A DNA stretch of 64,000 nt from Halicephalobus mephisto (taxonomy: Eukaryota > Nematoda > Chromadorea > Rhabditida > Panagrolaimidae): NCBI GenBank assembly GCA_009193035.1, contig SWDT01000186.1:248001-312000 (forward strand), read 5' to 3'. Below are positions 21,020 to 30,959 of the stretch, one piece after another; the stretch's first letter is position 1; each line of letters opens with the position of its first letter. Under the pieces are notes generated by a model. It worked only from the letters and a program-made list of their open reading frames with translations. It was not told the origin of the DNA and did not search any database. The translations under genes and the position numbers were made by a program.

Positions 21020-22689
21020 CTAGTCACTATCAGTACCGTAATCTACTAGTAAATTATTTCTTTGGCTCGGTTTTGTCGTTGAATTCGTCGACGAATCAAC
21101 TTCGATCTTGATCCGTTTAGGACCGCTTTCATCCGTTTTGATTACTGAGTCGGATTTCCTTTTATCCAGTCCGGAACTCGATCCTTGTTTATCTTTCTGT
21201 TTTATCAACGTCGCCACAGCTCTGGCGTTTTTGCCTCTTTCAGAATCAAACGTCGGACCGTTTTTAGAATCAAACAACGCAGCTCCAGTTTTGATCAACT
21301 TCCTTTCTAGGCGTTTTTTGGGATCTACTGGCTCTTGATTCAGCAAAATGCACTTCTTCCCAGCTGCAAAATCAATAATATTAAATAAAAATAAAATCTA
21401 AAAATAAAAAAAACTTAAAAATTAAAAAATCATAAGTTTTAAAAATTACAAAAAATGTTAGAAAATATTTTTAAAATTTCACAATTTTGGGAATTTAGAG
21501 AAAACTTTAAAAATAGAAAAAATATTAGAAAACATTTTTAAAATTTCACAATTTTGGGAATTGAAAGTAAAAAAAAAACTAAAAAATTAAAATTAGAAAA
21601 AATAAAAACTTACTTCCGAGGTTTTTGTACAGTAACATTCTTTTGGCCATTAGTCTGTCTTCTTCGGTTTCTGGTTGAAGGGGGATTCCCAGTGATAATT
21701 TTTCCTTCAACTTGTCGTCAGATTCCTTGGCTCTTTGTAAATGTTTTTTTTCTGTTCTGAATTGGTTTCTCAAGACGCAATTTGCGGCGTAATCGTCTCT
21801 GAGCCGTTCTTGGATCATCTGGAGCTTCTCAATCGTCCCGACCATGTCTTCTTGTTTAGTTTTATCTATTTTTTGGTGTTCTTTTTTGTACATAGGATCT
21901 GCATCTAGCTTTAAGCTTTCTTGTCTGTCGATAGGAGCTACATTGTCGAGTTCTCCAGAATCGAATCTTTTTTCTTGTCTTCTACATCCATCGACAAGTT
22001 CATAGTCGAAATTCTAAAAAGATCAGTCACACTATCGTAAAAATCGTTTGAATTTTTAATGAAATTGTCCCGAAAGAAATTTATAAAAATTAAAGTGGCC
22101 TAAAATTTTAGTTTTTGCAGAGTGATTATTTCGTAATCGATTTTTCGGAACTGCATTCTTCCTAGATGGATTTAGAATTTTCTAGAACGTGATACATATG
22201 ATCAAAGCCCTCTATCCATTATCTAGGATCGATTTTCATATATGAAAGTATTTGTAGATGTCCGAAAAATCAGGACCAAGACCAAAATACCTTATTGAAG
22301 ACGTGGTTATGTAAAAATAAAATCACTTACCTTTGGATCTGTTCGGATAGTGAATATCTGAGGACAAAGAGCGCATTTCATGGTGAATTCATATATCGGG
22401 GTCGTGTAGTAGTTGCCGACTTTCTTCTTTTCCGCATTGTACCTGACCCCCATCCCTATGTGGTTCCCGCAGCCAAGACACCAGACGTTGAAAGGCATCT
22501 CGAAGCTGTAACGAAGCCATATGAGGCAAATCGATATATGAAAACTTACCGGATCGTCAGGATTCCGAGATGGGCTTTTTTTCCTCTTTCACGTAACGCG
22601 TGGACTCCATGGTAGGCATTCAGGGTCTTGTGTTTCTTGTAATCAAAATCCGGCGGATAATAGTGATTCTGACCTTTTCGTTCTCCCAT
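21020..22689 (-). CDS. YJU2B/CCDC130-type pre-mRNA splicing factor
   Basis: Four exons, 22689-22550, 22505-22331, 22013-21614 and 21363-21020, give 352 residues. The start MGERKGQNHYYPPDFDYKKH, then FEMPFNVWCLGCGNHIGMG, RYNAEKKKVGNYYTTPIY and KCALC define the CWC16 family zinc module; the four Cys of the two CxxC pairs are present. A coiled, charged middle (about residues 150-240) and a C-terminal VDYGTDSD resembling the acidic tail of human CCDC130 follow. Family members associate with the spliceosome around the catalytic steps. The 317-nt intron 2 contains a dispersed repeat; intron 3 holds a duplicated AT-rich block. It is divergent with dph-5, ATG to ATG 364 bp. Confidence 0.92.
22110..22285. 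repeat. Interspersed repeat, GATTATTTCGTAATCG family
   Basis: Ordered blocks TGATTATTTCGTAATCGA, TTCCTAGATGG, GATTTTCATATATG and TAGATGTCCGGAAAATC-like are shared in the same order with 35655-35860, and in inverted orientation with about 24690-24800. It sits in an intron and has no coding content. Confidence 0.6.
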
Positions 22690-23053
22690 TTCGACGATAA
22701 ATAAAAAGTTAGAACAATTCCAGAAACTACAAATCACGAGGAAGATGAATCCAAAAAAGTTTGAAGAAATCCTTCAAATTTTTCGTTGCGAGAGTACGTG
22801 TTTTAAATTTTTACTTTTTCTTTGATAACATAATATTTAAGGGATATTTGTAATCTTGAAACCTTCAATATTCCAGCTTGAAAATAAATAAACAAAAAAG
22901 AAGGTTTTAAAAGTTAAAAATAATTTTAAAAAAAAATATAGAAAATGAAGCTTTTCGAATTTTTTCGTTGTGAGAGTAGTTGGTTGAATTTTTGGTTTTT
23001 CTTCGAATTTCCAAAATTTCATATTTTTTTATTTTTTCTTTTTTTGCGTAAAA
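22690..23053. promoter_or_regulatory. Bidirectional promoter between the YJU2B-like gene and dph-5
   Basis: A 364-bp gap between divergent start codons. The phrase TTTTTCGTTGYGAGAGTA occurs twice in the same orientation, at about 22777-22795 and 22961-22979, and nowhere else that I noticed; it is a candidate shared control element. The rest is AT-rich. Confidence 0.5.
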
Positions 23054-24259
23054 ATGGTTCTTCATCTGATTGGCCTTGGTCTGGGCGACATAAAGGACAT
23101 CACTGTTCGTGGATTGGAGACCGCCAAGAAGTGCAAAAAGATCTATCTGGAGATGTACACGAGTATTCTTTCCTACGGTCTTGACAGAACAGAACTCAAC
23201 AACGCTTTCGGTCAAGCTGTCATTGAAGCCGATAGAGAAATGGTTGAACAGCTTGCTGGTGAAATTTTACGGTAAATTTCCGGATTTTCATATATGAATT
23301 TTTAGATCAAGTCCTGGACGAGGCTTCCGAGGACGACATCGCCGTTCTGGTCGTTGGAGATCCATTTGGAGCCACTACTCACGCAGATCTCGTTCTCCGG
23401 GCTAAACAAAGGAATATCAAGATCAATATCGTCCACAATGCTTCTATCATGAATGCCGTCGGATGTTGCGGACTTCAGCTTTATTCTTTCGGCGAAACCG
23501 TCTCCATAGTCATGTGGACTGATACTTGGGAGCCTGATAGTTACTTCGACAAGATCATCAACAATCACGAAAGAGGATTACACACTTTATGTTTGTTAGG
23601 TAAGCATTTTTGCAAAACTACTTGTTCCCGGATATGTATGTACACGTGTACCCGCATATATTCATACATATATGCATGTATCCATATATGCCTGTGTTTA
23701 CGTGTATGTGTATGTTCATATGCATGCATATACACGTACAGCTGTATATATACCTACATATCTACGTACATATATATCTGTATATCAATATACTCATATA
23801 TCTACCCTTTTACCCCTCTGTATGTTCTCTTTCCAGATATCAAAGTCAAGGAACAAACAGTGGAGAACTTGATGAAGTAAGTTTTTTTTACTTTTTACTT
23901 AATTTTCACATTTATCTTCCAGAGGAAACAAGATTTACGAACCTCCAAGATATCAAACTTGTGCAGAAGCTGCTGAGCAACTTCTGAAGATCATTGAAAG
24001 AAGAAAAGCAACCAACTCTAACGTTGGTCTCAATGAAGATTCACTGGTCGTTGGTCTGGCAAGAGTCGGATGGGAAAATCAAATGGTCATTTTTTACTTT
24101 ATTGATTCCGACCAATTTTCCTTTTTTCAGATTGTCTCGTGTTCTCTCAAGGAGATGACCTCGGTCGATATGGGTCCCCCTCTCCACTGTCTTATTATCC
24201 CCGGAAAATTACACCCATTAGAAGAAGAAATGCTAAAAACTTTCGAATATAACAACTAG
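23054..24259 (+). CDS. dph-5: Diphthine methyl ester synthase DPH5
   Basis: Five exons, 23054-23258, 23306-23599, 23837-23876, 23923-24085 and 24131-24259, give 276 residues, the family size. Landmarks are [20 protein letters not shown] (SAM-dependent tetrapyrrole methylase-type fold), [56 protein letters not shown] and YEPPRYQT. It methylates the precursor of diphthamide on elongation factor 2 in the cytosol. Donor choice at 23258 is fixed by frame and family alignment ([13 protein letters not shown]). Intron 4 is 45 nt, a multiple of three without stops. Intron 2 contains a long alternating purine-pyrimidine tract. msra-1 follows 182 bp downstream on the same strand. Confidence 0.94.
23618..23812. 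repeat. Alternating TA/TG/CA tract in a dph-5 intron
   Basis: Almost 200 bp of near-alternating purine-pyrimidine sequence (phrases such as ATATATGCATGTATCC, ACGTGTATGTGTATG and GCATGCATATACACGTAC). Such tracts favour left-handed or cruciform DNA. Several frames read open through it but encode only this simple repeat. Confidence 0.8.
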
Positions 24260-24441
24260 TACGGATCAAGAAAGTTATTTTTTGTTGAGTTTGATGAAAA
24301 TTTTATCTTTTTTTGCATCATGATATCATTGTTGGGTGTTGTCAATCACTGGAAATATCTTTGATTTTTTTTATGGTTCTTTGTTTGTATTTATAGGGAA
24401 TGAAGTTGTCATCATTCGGTTGTTTCAGATTCACTACTACA
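24260..24441 (+). promoter_or_regulatory. Intercistronic region dph-5 to msra-1 (possible operon)
   Basis: 182 bp from the dph-5 stop to the next ATG, T-rich (TTTTATCTTTTTTTGC, TTTGATTTTTTTTATGG), and closing with a TTGTTTCAG acceptor at 24420-24428. The layout resembles a worm operon gap with an SL2-type acceptor, though the gap is a little long. No clear AATAAA is seen. Confidence 0.4.
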
Positions 24442-25370
24442 ATGCCGCTTCAGAAAGCCGTCTTCGGATTGCAGTGTTTTTGGGGAGAATCAGCCCTAGC
24501 GAAGGTGGATGGAGTCGTGAAAACAAGAGTTGGATATGCTGGAGGAAAAGCCCCGAATCCGAATTACCAGAATATTCAAGATTATACAGGTAATTTCTTA
24601 ATTATAAAAATGAACTTGTTTTCGATAAGATAGTTTGAGATTAGTTGTGAATTTTTGGATATTTATTAAGAGTTTAAGGTAATTAGTAATCTTAGAAGGT
24701 GGACGGAGGATTTTGGACCTTGATTCAGAAGGTTGTAAATCCATCTAGGACTGGCAGTTCCACAAAATTGATTACGAAATAATTATTACGTCAAATGAAC
24801 TTTGTCACATGGACTAATATAGTTTGTAAAAAATTTCCAAAATTCTGATCGAGATAATTCTGTTTCTAATTTTTTATAATAGTGATTTAATCGGTTTCAG
24901 AGGTGATTGAAGCCACTTTTGACGATTCTAAAATTTCCTACCAATCTCTTTTGGACTTCTTCTGGAGTCATCATGACCCGACTTTGCATCGGAAGAAACA
25001 GTACAGATCGGCTATTCTTTATCTAGATGATGAACAGAAGGCTCTGGCTGAAGCTTCCTTCGAGAAGGTCAAAGCAGCGAAACCATCCATTGAGACATAT
25101 GTGGAGAAGTTGGATCATTTTTATCAAGCTGAAGACTATCATCAAAAGTACTGGTTCAGATCTCAACCAAAAGTCTTCAATGCTTTGAAATTGAACGACA
25201 AAGAAGTCGTGGATTCCCCTCTGGCTGCGAAAGTTAACGCGTTCATGGCTGGGTATGACAACTTTGAGGTCCTGAAGCAGCTGAAGGAAGAATACAAGCT
25301 TAGTGATGAAGTGGCTAAGGAGATTGAAGATATTGCCAGAAGAGGAGGAGATTCGAGAGCTTGTCATTGA
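24442..25370 (+). CDS. msra-1: Peptide methionine-S-sulfoxide reductase (MsrA)
   Basis: Two exons, 24442-24589 and 24901-25370, give 205 residues. The catalytic core reads FGLQCFWGES with the active Cys at residue 12, followed by VGYAGGKAPNPNYQNIQDYT, DFFWSHHDPT, QYRSAI and FYQAEDYHQKYW, all MsrA landmarks. The bacterial and human enzymes have GCFWGAE; the Gly is Gln here. It reduces methionine-S-sulfoxide using thioredoxin. The C-terminus lacks the GCG or CxxC resolving region of long MsrA proteins but has a lone Cys (RACH) at the end, which could act as resolving residue. A longer start at 24400 was rejected because a TTTCAG acceptor lies between it and this ATG. Confidence 0.92.
24690..24800. 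repeat. Inverted copy of the GATTATTTCGTAATCG repeat
   Basis: On the minus strand it reads ATTATTTCGTAATC, GGAACTGC, CCTAGATGGATTTA, in the same order as 22125-22170. It lies in the msra-1 intron. Confidence 0.5.
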
Positions 25371-25489
25371 GAAGGATACATGGTGGATATACTTGTGAAA
25401 TGATTACTTTATCAATTTTGAGTAAAATAATTTGTGGAATACAATAACCCTGGATTAAAATTAAAAGTGAAGTCAGATTTAATTTAGTT

Positions 25490-28400
25490 TCACGAGGTAG
25501 ATGATTCTTGGACACTAGTGGGGCTGGAGTGGAACCCTGCTGAACTCGAGGAAGATGAACGGATTTTTATGGGTACTGTAATGGAGAAAATGGTTTTAGA
25601 AGTCAACGAGGGGACTTACGGAATGTTTCTTCTTCTTCGCTACTTGATCCAATGAGTCTTAGACAAAGTTTGGCTTTTTGCCTAAGGCGTTGAATGTGGA
25701 TTCCTTTGTCGTCTTGGTTGATGATGGAGAAGAGAAAAGGAAGAGCATTTGTTTGAGGAACGGAATCTGGGAAATGAAGCAAGATTGACAGTAATTGTTC
25801 ATCTACGAAAATTGAACGTATTCCGGGTTTGTTGATGATTTTTAGAATTCTTTTGATTGCATTGGATTGTTCGAACATGGAACTGGCAACTTCTGAATCG
25901 TCGGAATTTATCCCGGAAGCAATGTTGGCGAGGACGTTGAGACAGAAGAGAAGGGAATCTGAATTGTGACAATGCTGGTCCACGAGATACAGTAGACGGT
26001 CCACAATTAGAGGTCCGTTTTTACCCAATTCAATCAACCCATAGTTAGGTCTGGTCAGCTGACAAAGAACCCCAGCGGCTTCGATGGAACACTCGACCAA
26101 AGAATGAAGGAAGTAATCCAGGATTAGAGAAAATCCGCCAAGCTAGAAATTATTCTTAAAAACAAATTCTTCTTCGGGAGATTACTGTAAGGGTAGTGTT
26201 GCAACAGAAACTATAATAGAAAAAGAAGTTATGAAGAGATAGCCTGAATATCAAGGAGTGTAGAATACTGTAGGACAAGAATGACTTTAGGTCGTCTGTT
26301 GTCCAGGATATACACACAAAAAAGCATAACTTTCGGCTCAGTAACAAATGCAAATCGTCACTATTATATTTTATTTTTCGTCACTATTACGTTTTATTTT
26401 TCGTCACTATTATGTTTTATTTTTCGTTACAAATGTTAAATATCCATGAAAAATGACGATTGTGTCACATTTTTGTTACGTTTTGCAATTATTACGGGAC
26501 CAAAAGTTACGCTTTTTTGTACATTGTTTGTGTGTACCTTATTTTTTAAGTAAAAATTTGTAGTATTCTTCTTATTCCTACACACAAAAAAACGTAACTC
26601 TTGGTTCCGTAACAATTGCGAAATGTAACAAAAATGTGACACAATTGTGGTATTTTTTATGAATATTTAACTTTTGTAACGAAAATTAAAGAATAATAGT
26701 GACGAAAAATAAAACATAATAGTGACAAAAAATAAAACGTAATAGTGACGAAAAATAAAACGTAATAGTGATGAAAAATAAAGAATAATAATGACGAAAA
26801 ATAAAACATAATAGTGACGATTTGCATTTGTTACTGAGCCAAAAGTTATGCTTTTTTTGTGTGTAATTTTAACAGACATTTATGATTACTTAGTTATTTA
26901 TTAATAGTTTGATACACAAAATTGATCCTAGCAAATGGATAGAGGATTATGTATTTTGTTTTTCAATCCAGAATTTCCTAGGAAAGGTAGCTAAAAATTC
27001 GAAATTCTGTGCGATTACGAAACACTCATCAAGAAACCAAAATTTAAGTTACTTTTACTTCTAAAAATCCGTGTCGGTAAAATACCACAACAAAGATAAT
27101 TTTTTTACTAAGATTTCTAAAATCTTTTAGGAGCTTCTAGAATCCTCCAGAATCTAATGGAAATCTCCGAAATGATCCGAAACTGGTGATTTTACAAAGC
27201 TCTAGAAATTAGTTTCGAAGTAATTTCCCAATATTGTTGTCTTTGATCCTCTCTATTAAGATTTCTAGAATCTTCCAGAATTCAGTGGACTTTTAACATT
27301 CCAGAATCCAATAGGAACTTTCGAAACTGATGATTCTACACACGAAAAGTAGATTAAAAGGACTCTAATGTGTCAGATGCATTATATTCAATGCATTGAT
27401 ATCAATTTAATATATCGATACATTGAATATAATGCATCTGATACATCAGAATCGTTTCAATATAGTCATCTATTGTGTATCATATACTGGTCTTTATGTG
27501 TATATTAAGATCTATTTCTGGTACTGTATTAAGACACATATTTAAGACTAAAACAACTCTGATGTGTCAGATGCATTATATTCAATGTATCGATATATCG
27601 ATATATCAGAGCTATTTATGCTGTGTAATATGTCTATACATTGTGTAATATTCACCCGTTTTTGTGTATATACTAAAATCTGTCTCTGGTACTGTATTAA
27701 GACACATATCTGAGACTACAAAAATGGCTCTGATGTATCTGATACATTAGAATCGTTTAATGTAACTACACATTGTATATCATGTGTCTATTTTTTGTGT
27801 AAACTTTGTTTTGAGGTAATTTCGCAATATTGGTTTTTTTGGTTTTTGTAATAGTATGGTATTTAAAAATCCTCTTACGGATAGCAACTGGATACATGCG
27901 GCCCTGACTCCACAAAGAACAGCAACAGCCCGGAGCAGCAGCTGGACCGTCGACGTCGGAGTCACGGGCATCTCGCAGATGGCCAGTAGATTCTGCATTG
28001 TGTTGGATTGGATGACTTCCAGACAAGGTTCGCTTTCGAACAAAAGCAGGTGGATCAGGTGATTAAGACTAACAGGAAGAAGACAATCGTTGGGATCACA
28101 GTCATCCAAATAGTGGATTATTATCTGAAAAAAAACATTTTTAAAAGTGATCCAAATCAGAAGTACCCAGCAATTCAGATGAACGGTTTCTTCGATTAAT
28201 TTTTTGACGATGTCGATGAAAGCTTTGGTGACTTGAGGAAGGTCTTCCGAACTTTCGATTTGGGAGATGTTTTCAAGACACTCCAGAAGGCCAGAATTGT
28301 CGCTGTAAGTCTGCAAAAAAGGATTTTTTTAGTGTTCACAGAATAACTTATTTTTAAAAGTGTCAAAAGAGAAAACATAACATTAACGAAGAGCGGCTGT

Positions 28401-30506
28401 ACGACAGTTGTCCCCGGCGACATTTGCTCCCCTTTATTTTTCAAGATTTATCTTATTTTTATATTAGTTTTTTATAATTAAATTAACTTAATGTCCCAAT
28501 TAAGTAAGAAAAAGGTAATTTAAAAAGAATTTCGAAATCAGTTAAAATTGAAAAGTGGAAAAAATGTCACTGAGGTGCTGTAAAACATTTGCTCCCTTTA
28601 TTTTTTAAGATTTATCTCATTTTTATATTAGTTTCTTATATTCAAATTAACTTAATATCCCAATTAAGTAAGAAAAATTATTTTAGAAAGAATTTCGAAA
28701 TCAATGATAATCGAAGAGGAGAAAAACAAGGAGCAAATGTCGCTGTGGGACAACTGTTGTACAGTCCGAAGACAGGAAAAACCAAAATGCGTATTCCACA
28801 CCCACGCAAAAAAGGAAGACCTGACCAGGAAAGGTCCCACAACGAAAGAGAAAAGACGCGCGAAGAAAATATTTAAATTTAGTTCTGAGTTGTTAAGTTA
28901 TTAATTATTATGAAATTTTCAAAAGTTTTGCAATTTATAAACTTTGTAAAAGTAGTACGCCATCTGGTTTCGGCCAGTATGGAAGAGATAAAGTTGTTCG
29001 CTGTTTCTTCGCCGTCTACAGAAGTTACTGTAGCATCATGATTCTTTGAATATCCACTTCAAAGGATATATGATGGATTAAATTTCGTTTTTGATATATG
29101 AAGTTTTAAATATTTAATTTTTTCGAAAATTATTTATCGAAAAATTTGGATTCCGAACTTCTCTTTCGAAAAATATAAAATAATTTGATTTATAAATTCA
29201 GAATTAATTGGATTTTTCAAATCCACTTACCTTGTCGAAGAGATGAAAAGCATAGGCGGATCTCTGGAGCACGTAAACCAAGGCCTTAGCTTTGTTGATT
29301 ATCTCCTCCTTAGTCTCCTCCTTGTCTAATTCCCCGATTTCCAACATCAACAACTCCCTTAATCTGCTGCAAATCCTCAAAACGTGATCCAACGAGTCAG
29401 CAACTCTGGCATAAGAAGGAAGATTCGGATGTCCAGTCAAGTACTGAGAATAACTGGCCAGATGTCTTCTCTGTCTTCTGTTCGTCGAAGGAGATCTCAG
29501 AGTGACCGAAGGCAAAGGAGACGCTTCTCTGACAGCTATGGACTGACTAATTCTCCTCATCGTCGGGGAACAATGAGGAGAACCATGTGATGACGTAAGT
29601 CTGGCGATGTACTTTCGATTTTTGTTGATAACTGGAGAAGAGGTCGTGGATGAAGCCGTGCTCATACTTGTTCTTGTTGAAGGACAAAACTGTTGGTTCT
29701 GTTGTTGTCTAAATTTTTTATAAAAAAAGTTCAAAAAAACGCGCGAAATTGGTATTCATTTATTACTTTTCAGAGGTGATTATCGTCGCTTCCTGATCTG
29801 TCTTCTAATATTTTTAGTATTTGGAAAAAATAAAAAAAACTAGGAACACTCGAGATTCCCAGACATTTCCAATTCGACCACTTTTTGGTTTTTTGCAGGT
29901 GAAATTAGAGAGTTAAAAAAAGTGGAAATAAATGTCTCGATTACCTCTGAGAGGTAGTTATCGTCGCTCCCTGATCTGTGTTCTAATATTTTTAATATTT
30001 AGAAAAAATCGAAAAAACTAAGAGCACTCGAGATTCCCAGGACGTCTCCGATCCAAGTACTAATCAAGCCCTACGGCGCTTAACTTGCCAGATCGGACGG
30101 GATGGCGTGTTTTCACCGTGGTTTGACCCCTAGCGGCATCGACTCACTCTCACTCGACCAGTTTTTCCTGTTTTGATGACCAAAATAATTACCCCGTTGA
30201 AAATTTCAAAAAATAACACTATTGTCTTTGGGACACTGGCTTTCAAAAATAATAACAACGAATTCTGTTCCTCAGTCACTATCCAATTTTATAAGTAATG
30301 CGGACTTACCGTATTTTAATACACGTAATCTTCTTGCAATGGCAATTCCATTGACTCATCGTCAACGTCGACTTGGCATGCAGTATAGCGACTTCGGCAG
30401 TGACGGACTCCTTGACTTCCCCTGCCCAGTCGAGGACGTGCTCGGGGGGGTTCTGGAAGACGGACCCTGGGGGAGTGAAAGTCGAAGTGCTGCAGCCGGC
30501 AGCCAT
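25490..30506 (-). CDS. insc-1: Inscuteable homologue (spindle orientation adaptor)
   Basis: Six exons, 30506-30310, 29708-29231, 28310-28167, 28124-27879, 26142-25620 and 25575-25490, join in frame to 557 residues. The first exon encodes a segment (DWAGEVKESVTAEVAILHAK) laid out like the LGN/Pins-binding domain of Inscuteable. After a Ser/Thr-rich linker (residues about 75-150) comes a helical armadillo-type region: RICSRLRELLMLEI, KALVYVLQRSAYAFHLF, then LVECSIEAAGVLCQLT and NVLANIASGINSD, which parallel the human INSC repeats. Inscuteable links the Par complex to LGN/GPR proteins in asymmetric division. The last exon, after a 44-nt intron, encodes a Ser-rich tail ending VQESSTS, without the PDZ-type end of human INSC. 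Introns 1, 2 and 4 contain 5S-like DNA, direct repeats and MITEs. Confidence 0.8.
26309..26866. mobile_element. Palindromic MITE with TACACACAAAAAA ends
   Basis: The outer ends TACACACAAAAAAGCATAAC (26309) and its complement (to about 26866) are inverted; a second pair of the same ends faces inward at about 26536 and 26579. Each half carries tandem 22-bp units CGTCACTATTATGTTTTATTTT or their complement. TA flanks both outer ends, compatible with a Tc1/mariner-type target. There is no transposase. It lies in the 1.7-kb intron of the Inscuteable gene. Confidence 0.8.
27336..27800. repeat. Tandem duplicated palindromic repeat
   Basis: Three partial units of 150-200 bp share TCTGATGTGTCAGATGCATT, GTATTAAGACACATAT and CTATACATTGTGTA-like blocks; internal palindromes include ATTCAATGCATTGAT and ATATCGATATATCG. 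They are related to 17330-17565. All lie inside an intron of the Inscuteable gene. Confidence 0.65.
28385..28770. repeat. Direct repeat pair bounded by inverted ends
   Basis: Blocks 28421-28556 and 28586-28710 are direct copies (ACATTTGCTCCC, TTTATATTAGTTT, AACTTAATRTCCCAATTAAG, AAAGAATTTCGAAATCA). The outer edges at 28385-28430 and 28725-28770 are inverted copies around GACAACTG and GGAGCAAATGTCGC. The arrangement resembles a nested or tandem non-autonomous element in an intron. The open frames at 28589-28904 have no recognisable content. Confidence 0.6.
29760..30017 (-). repeat. Spacer plus truncated 5S copy following the 5S-like gene
   Basis: Read on the minus strand, the 5S-like gene is followed by about 130 nt (ATATTAGAACACAGATCAGG, CTCTCAGAGGTAATCGAGAC), then only the 3' end of a second 5S (GGGAATCTCGAGTGTTCCTAG plus T run), then the start of another spacer copy to about 29760. 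The same order is found on the plus strand at 48447-48620. Confidence 0.75.
30018..30133 (-). rRNA. 5S rRNA-like gene in an intron (copy 1)
   Basis: The core is unmistakable 5S: CACGCCATCCCGTCCGATCT, GGCAAGTTAAGC, TTAGTACTTGGATCGGAGAC and CCTGGGAATC, with A-box and C-box regions intact. Helix I can form between CTAGGGGT and the 3' end GTGCTCTTAG, and helix II between ACGGTG and CGCCGT, changed together relative to C. elegans 5S. A T6 run follows directly. It lies in intron 1 of the Inscuteable gene, same sense. Whether it makes ribosomal RNA or is a 5S-derived retroposon head cannot be told here. Confidence 0.7.
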
Positions 30507-30957
30507 CCCCTGGATTCTATTTCGGTAAAACTTTTTATACATTTGAATTACACAAATAACCGATCACGAATGGATATCCACCCAAGGCCCGATATCATTA
30601 GTCTCGATCCAAGGTCACTTGTGGTCACGAAAATTGAAACTAAGAAAGAATAGCGAAAATGGAAAAAGATGATTTATCTATGATCCGTTCTATATTCCCT
30701 CAGGGGAAAAGTCGGATTTTAATCGGGTTTAACGGATTTCGAAGGAGATTTTTATCTTTTGCGGTTGTTTGCAAGTGGCGATTGATCGGCGATGAAAAAA
30801 GTGAGAACAAGTGGACAATTGACCGGAAACCCTTTCATTTGACCCGGGGCAGCTGCTGATCGGTCAAGAAAGAGGTTATTGATTACTTTCGAATTATCGA
30901 GCCATAAGTTATGGAGTAATGGCCAATTGCGATTCCGCTGAAAACACGGAGTTTAAG
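30507..30957. other. Upstream region of the Inscuteable gene
   Basis: Mixed-composition DNA with no recognised gene; presumably contains the promoter. Short open frames on the plus strand (to 30859) have no recognisable content. Confidence 0.4.
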
Positions 30958-30959
30958 GT

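Noticed and set aside
23449..23880. ORF of 143 aa running on from dph-5 exon 2
   Set aside because: It continues through intron 2 into the TA/TG tract; the correct frame leaves at 23599 by a GTAAGC donor.
23610..23987. Tyr/Ile/Cys-rich ORFs in the dph-5 intron
   Set aside because: Simple-sequence artefact of the alternating repeat.
28589..28904. Lys/Glu-rich ORFs in an Inscuteable intron
   Set aside because: They lie in duplicated AT-rich repeat units and their inverted edge; no family match.
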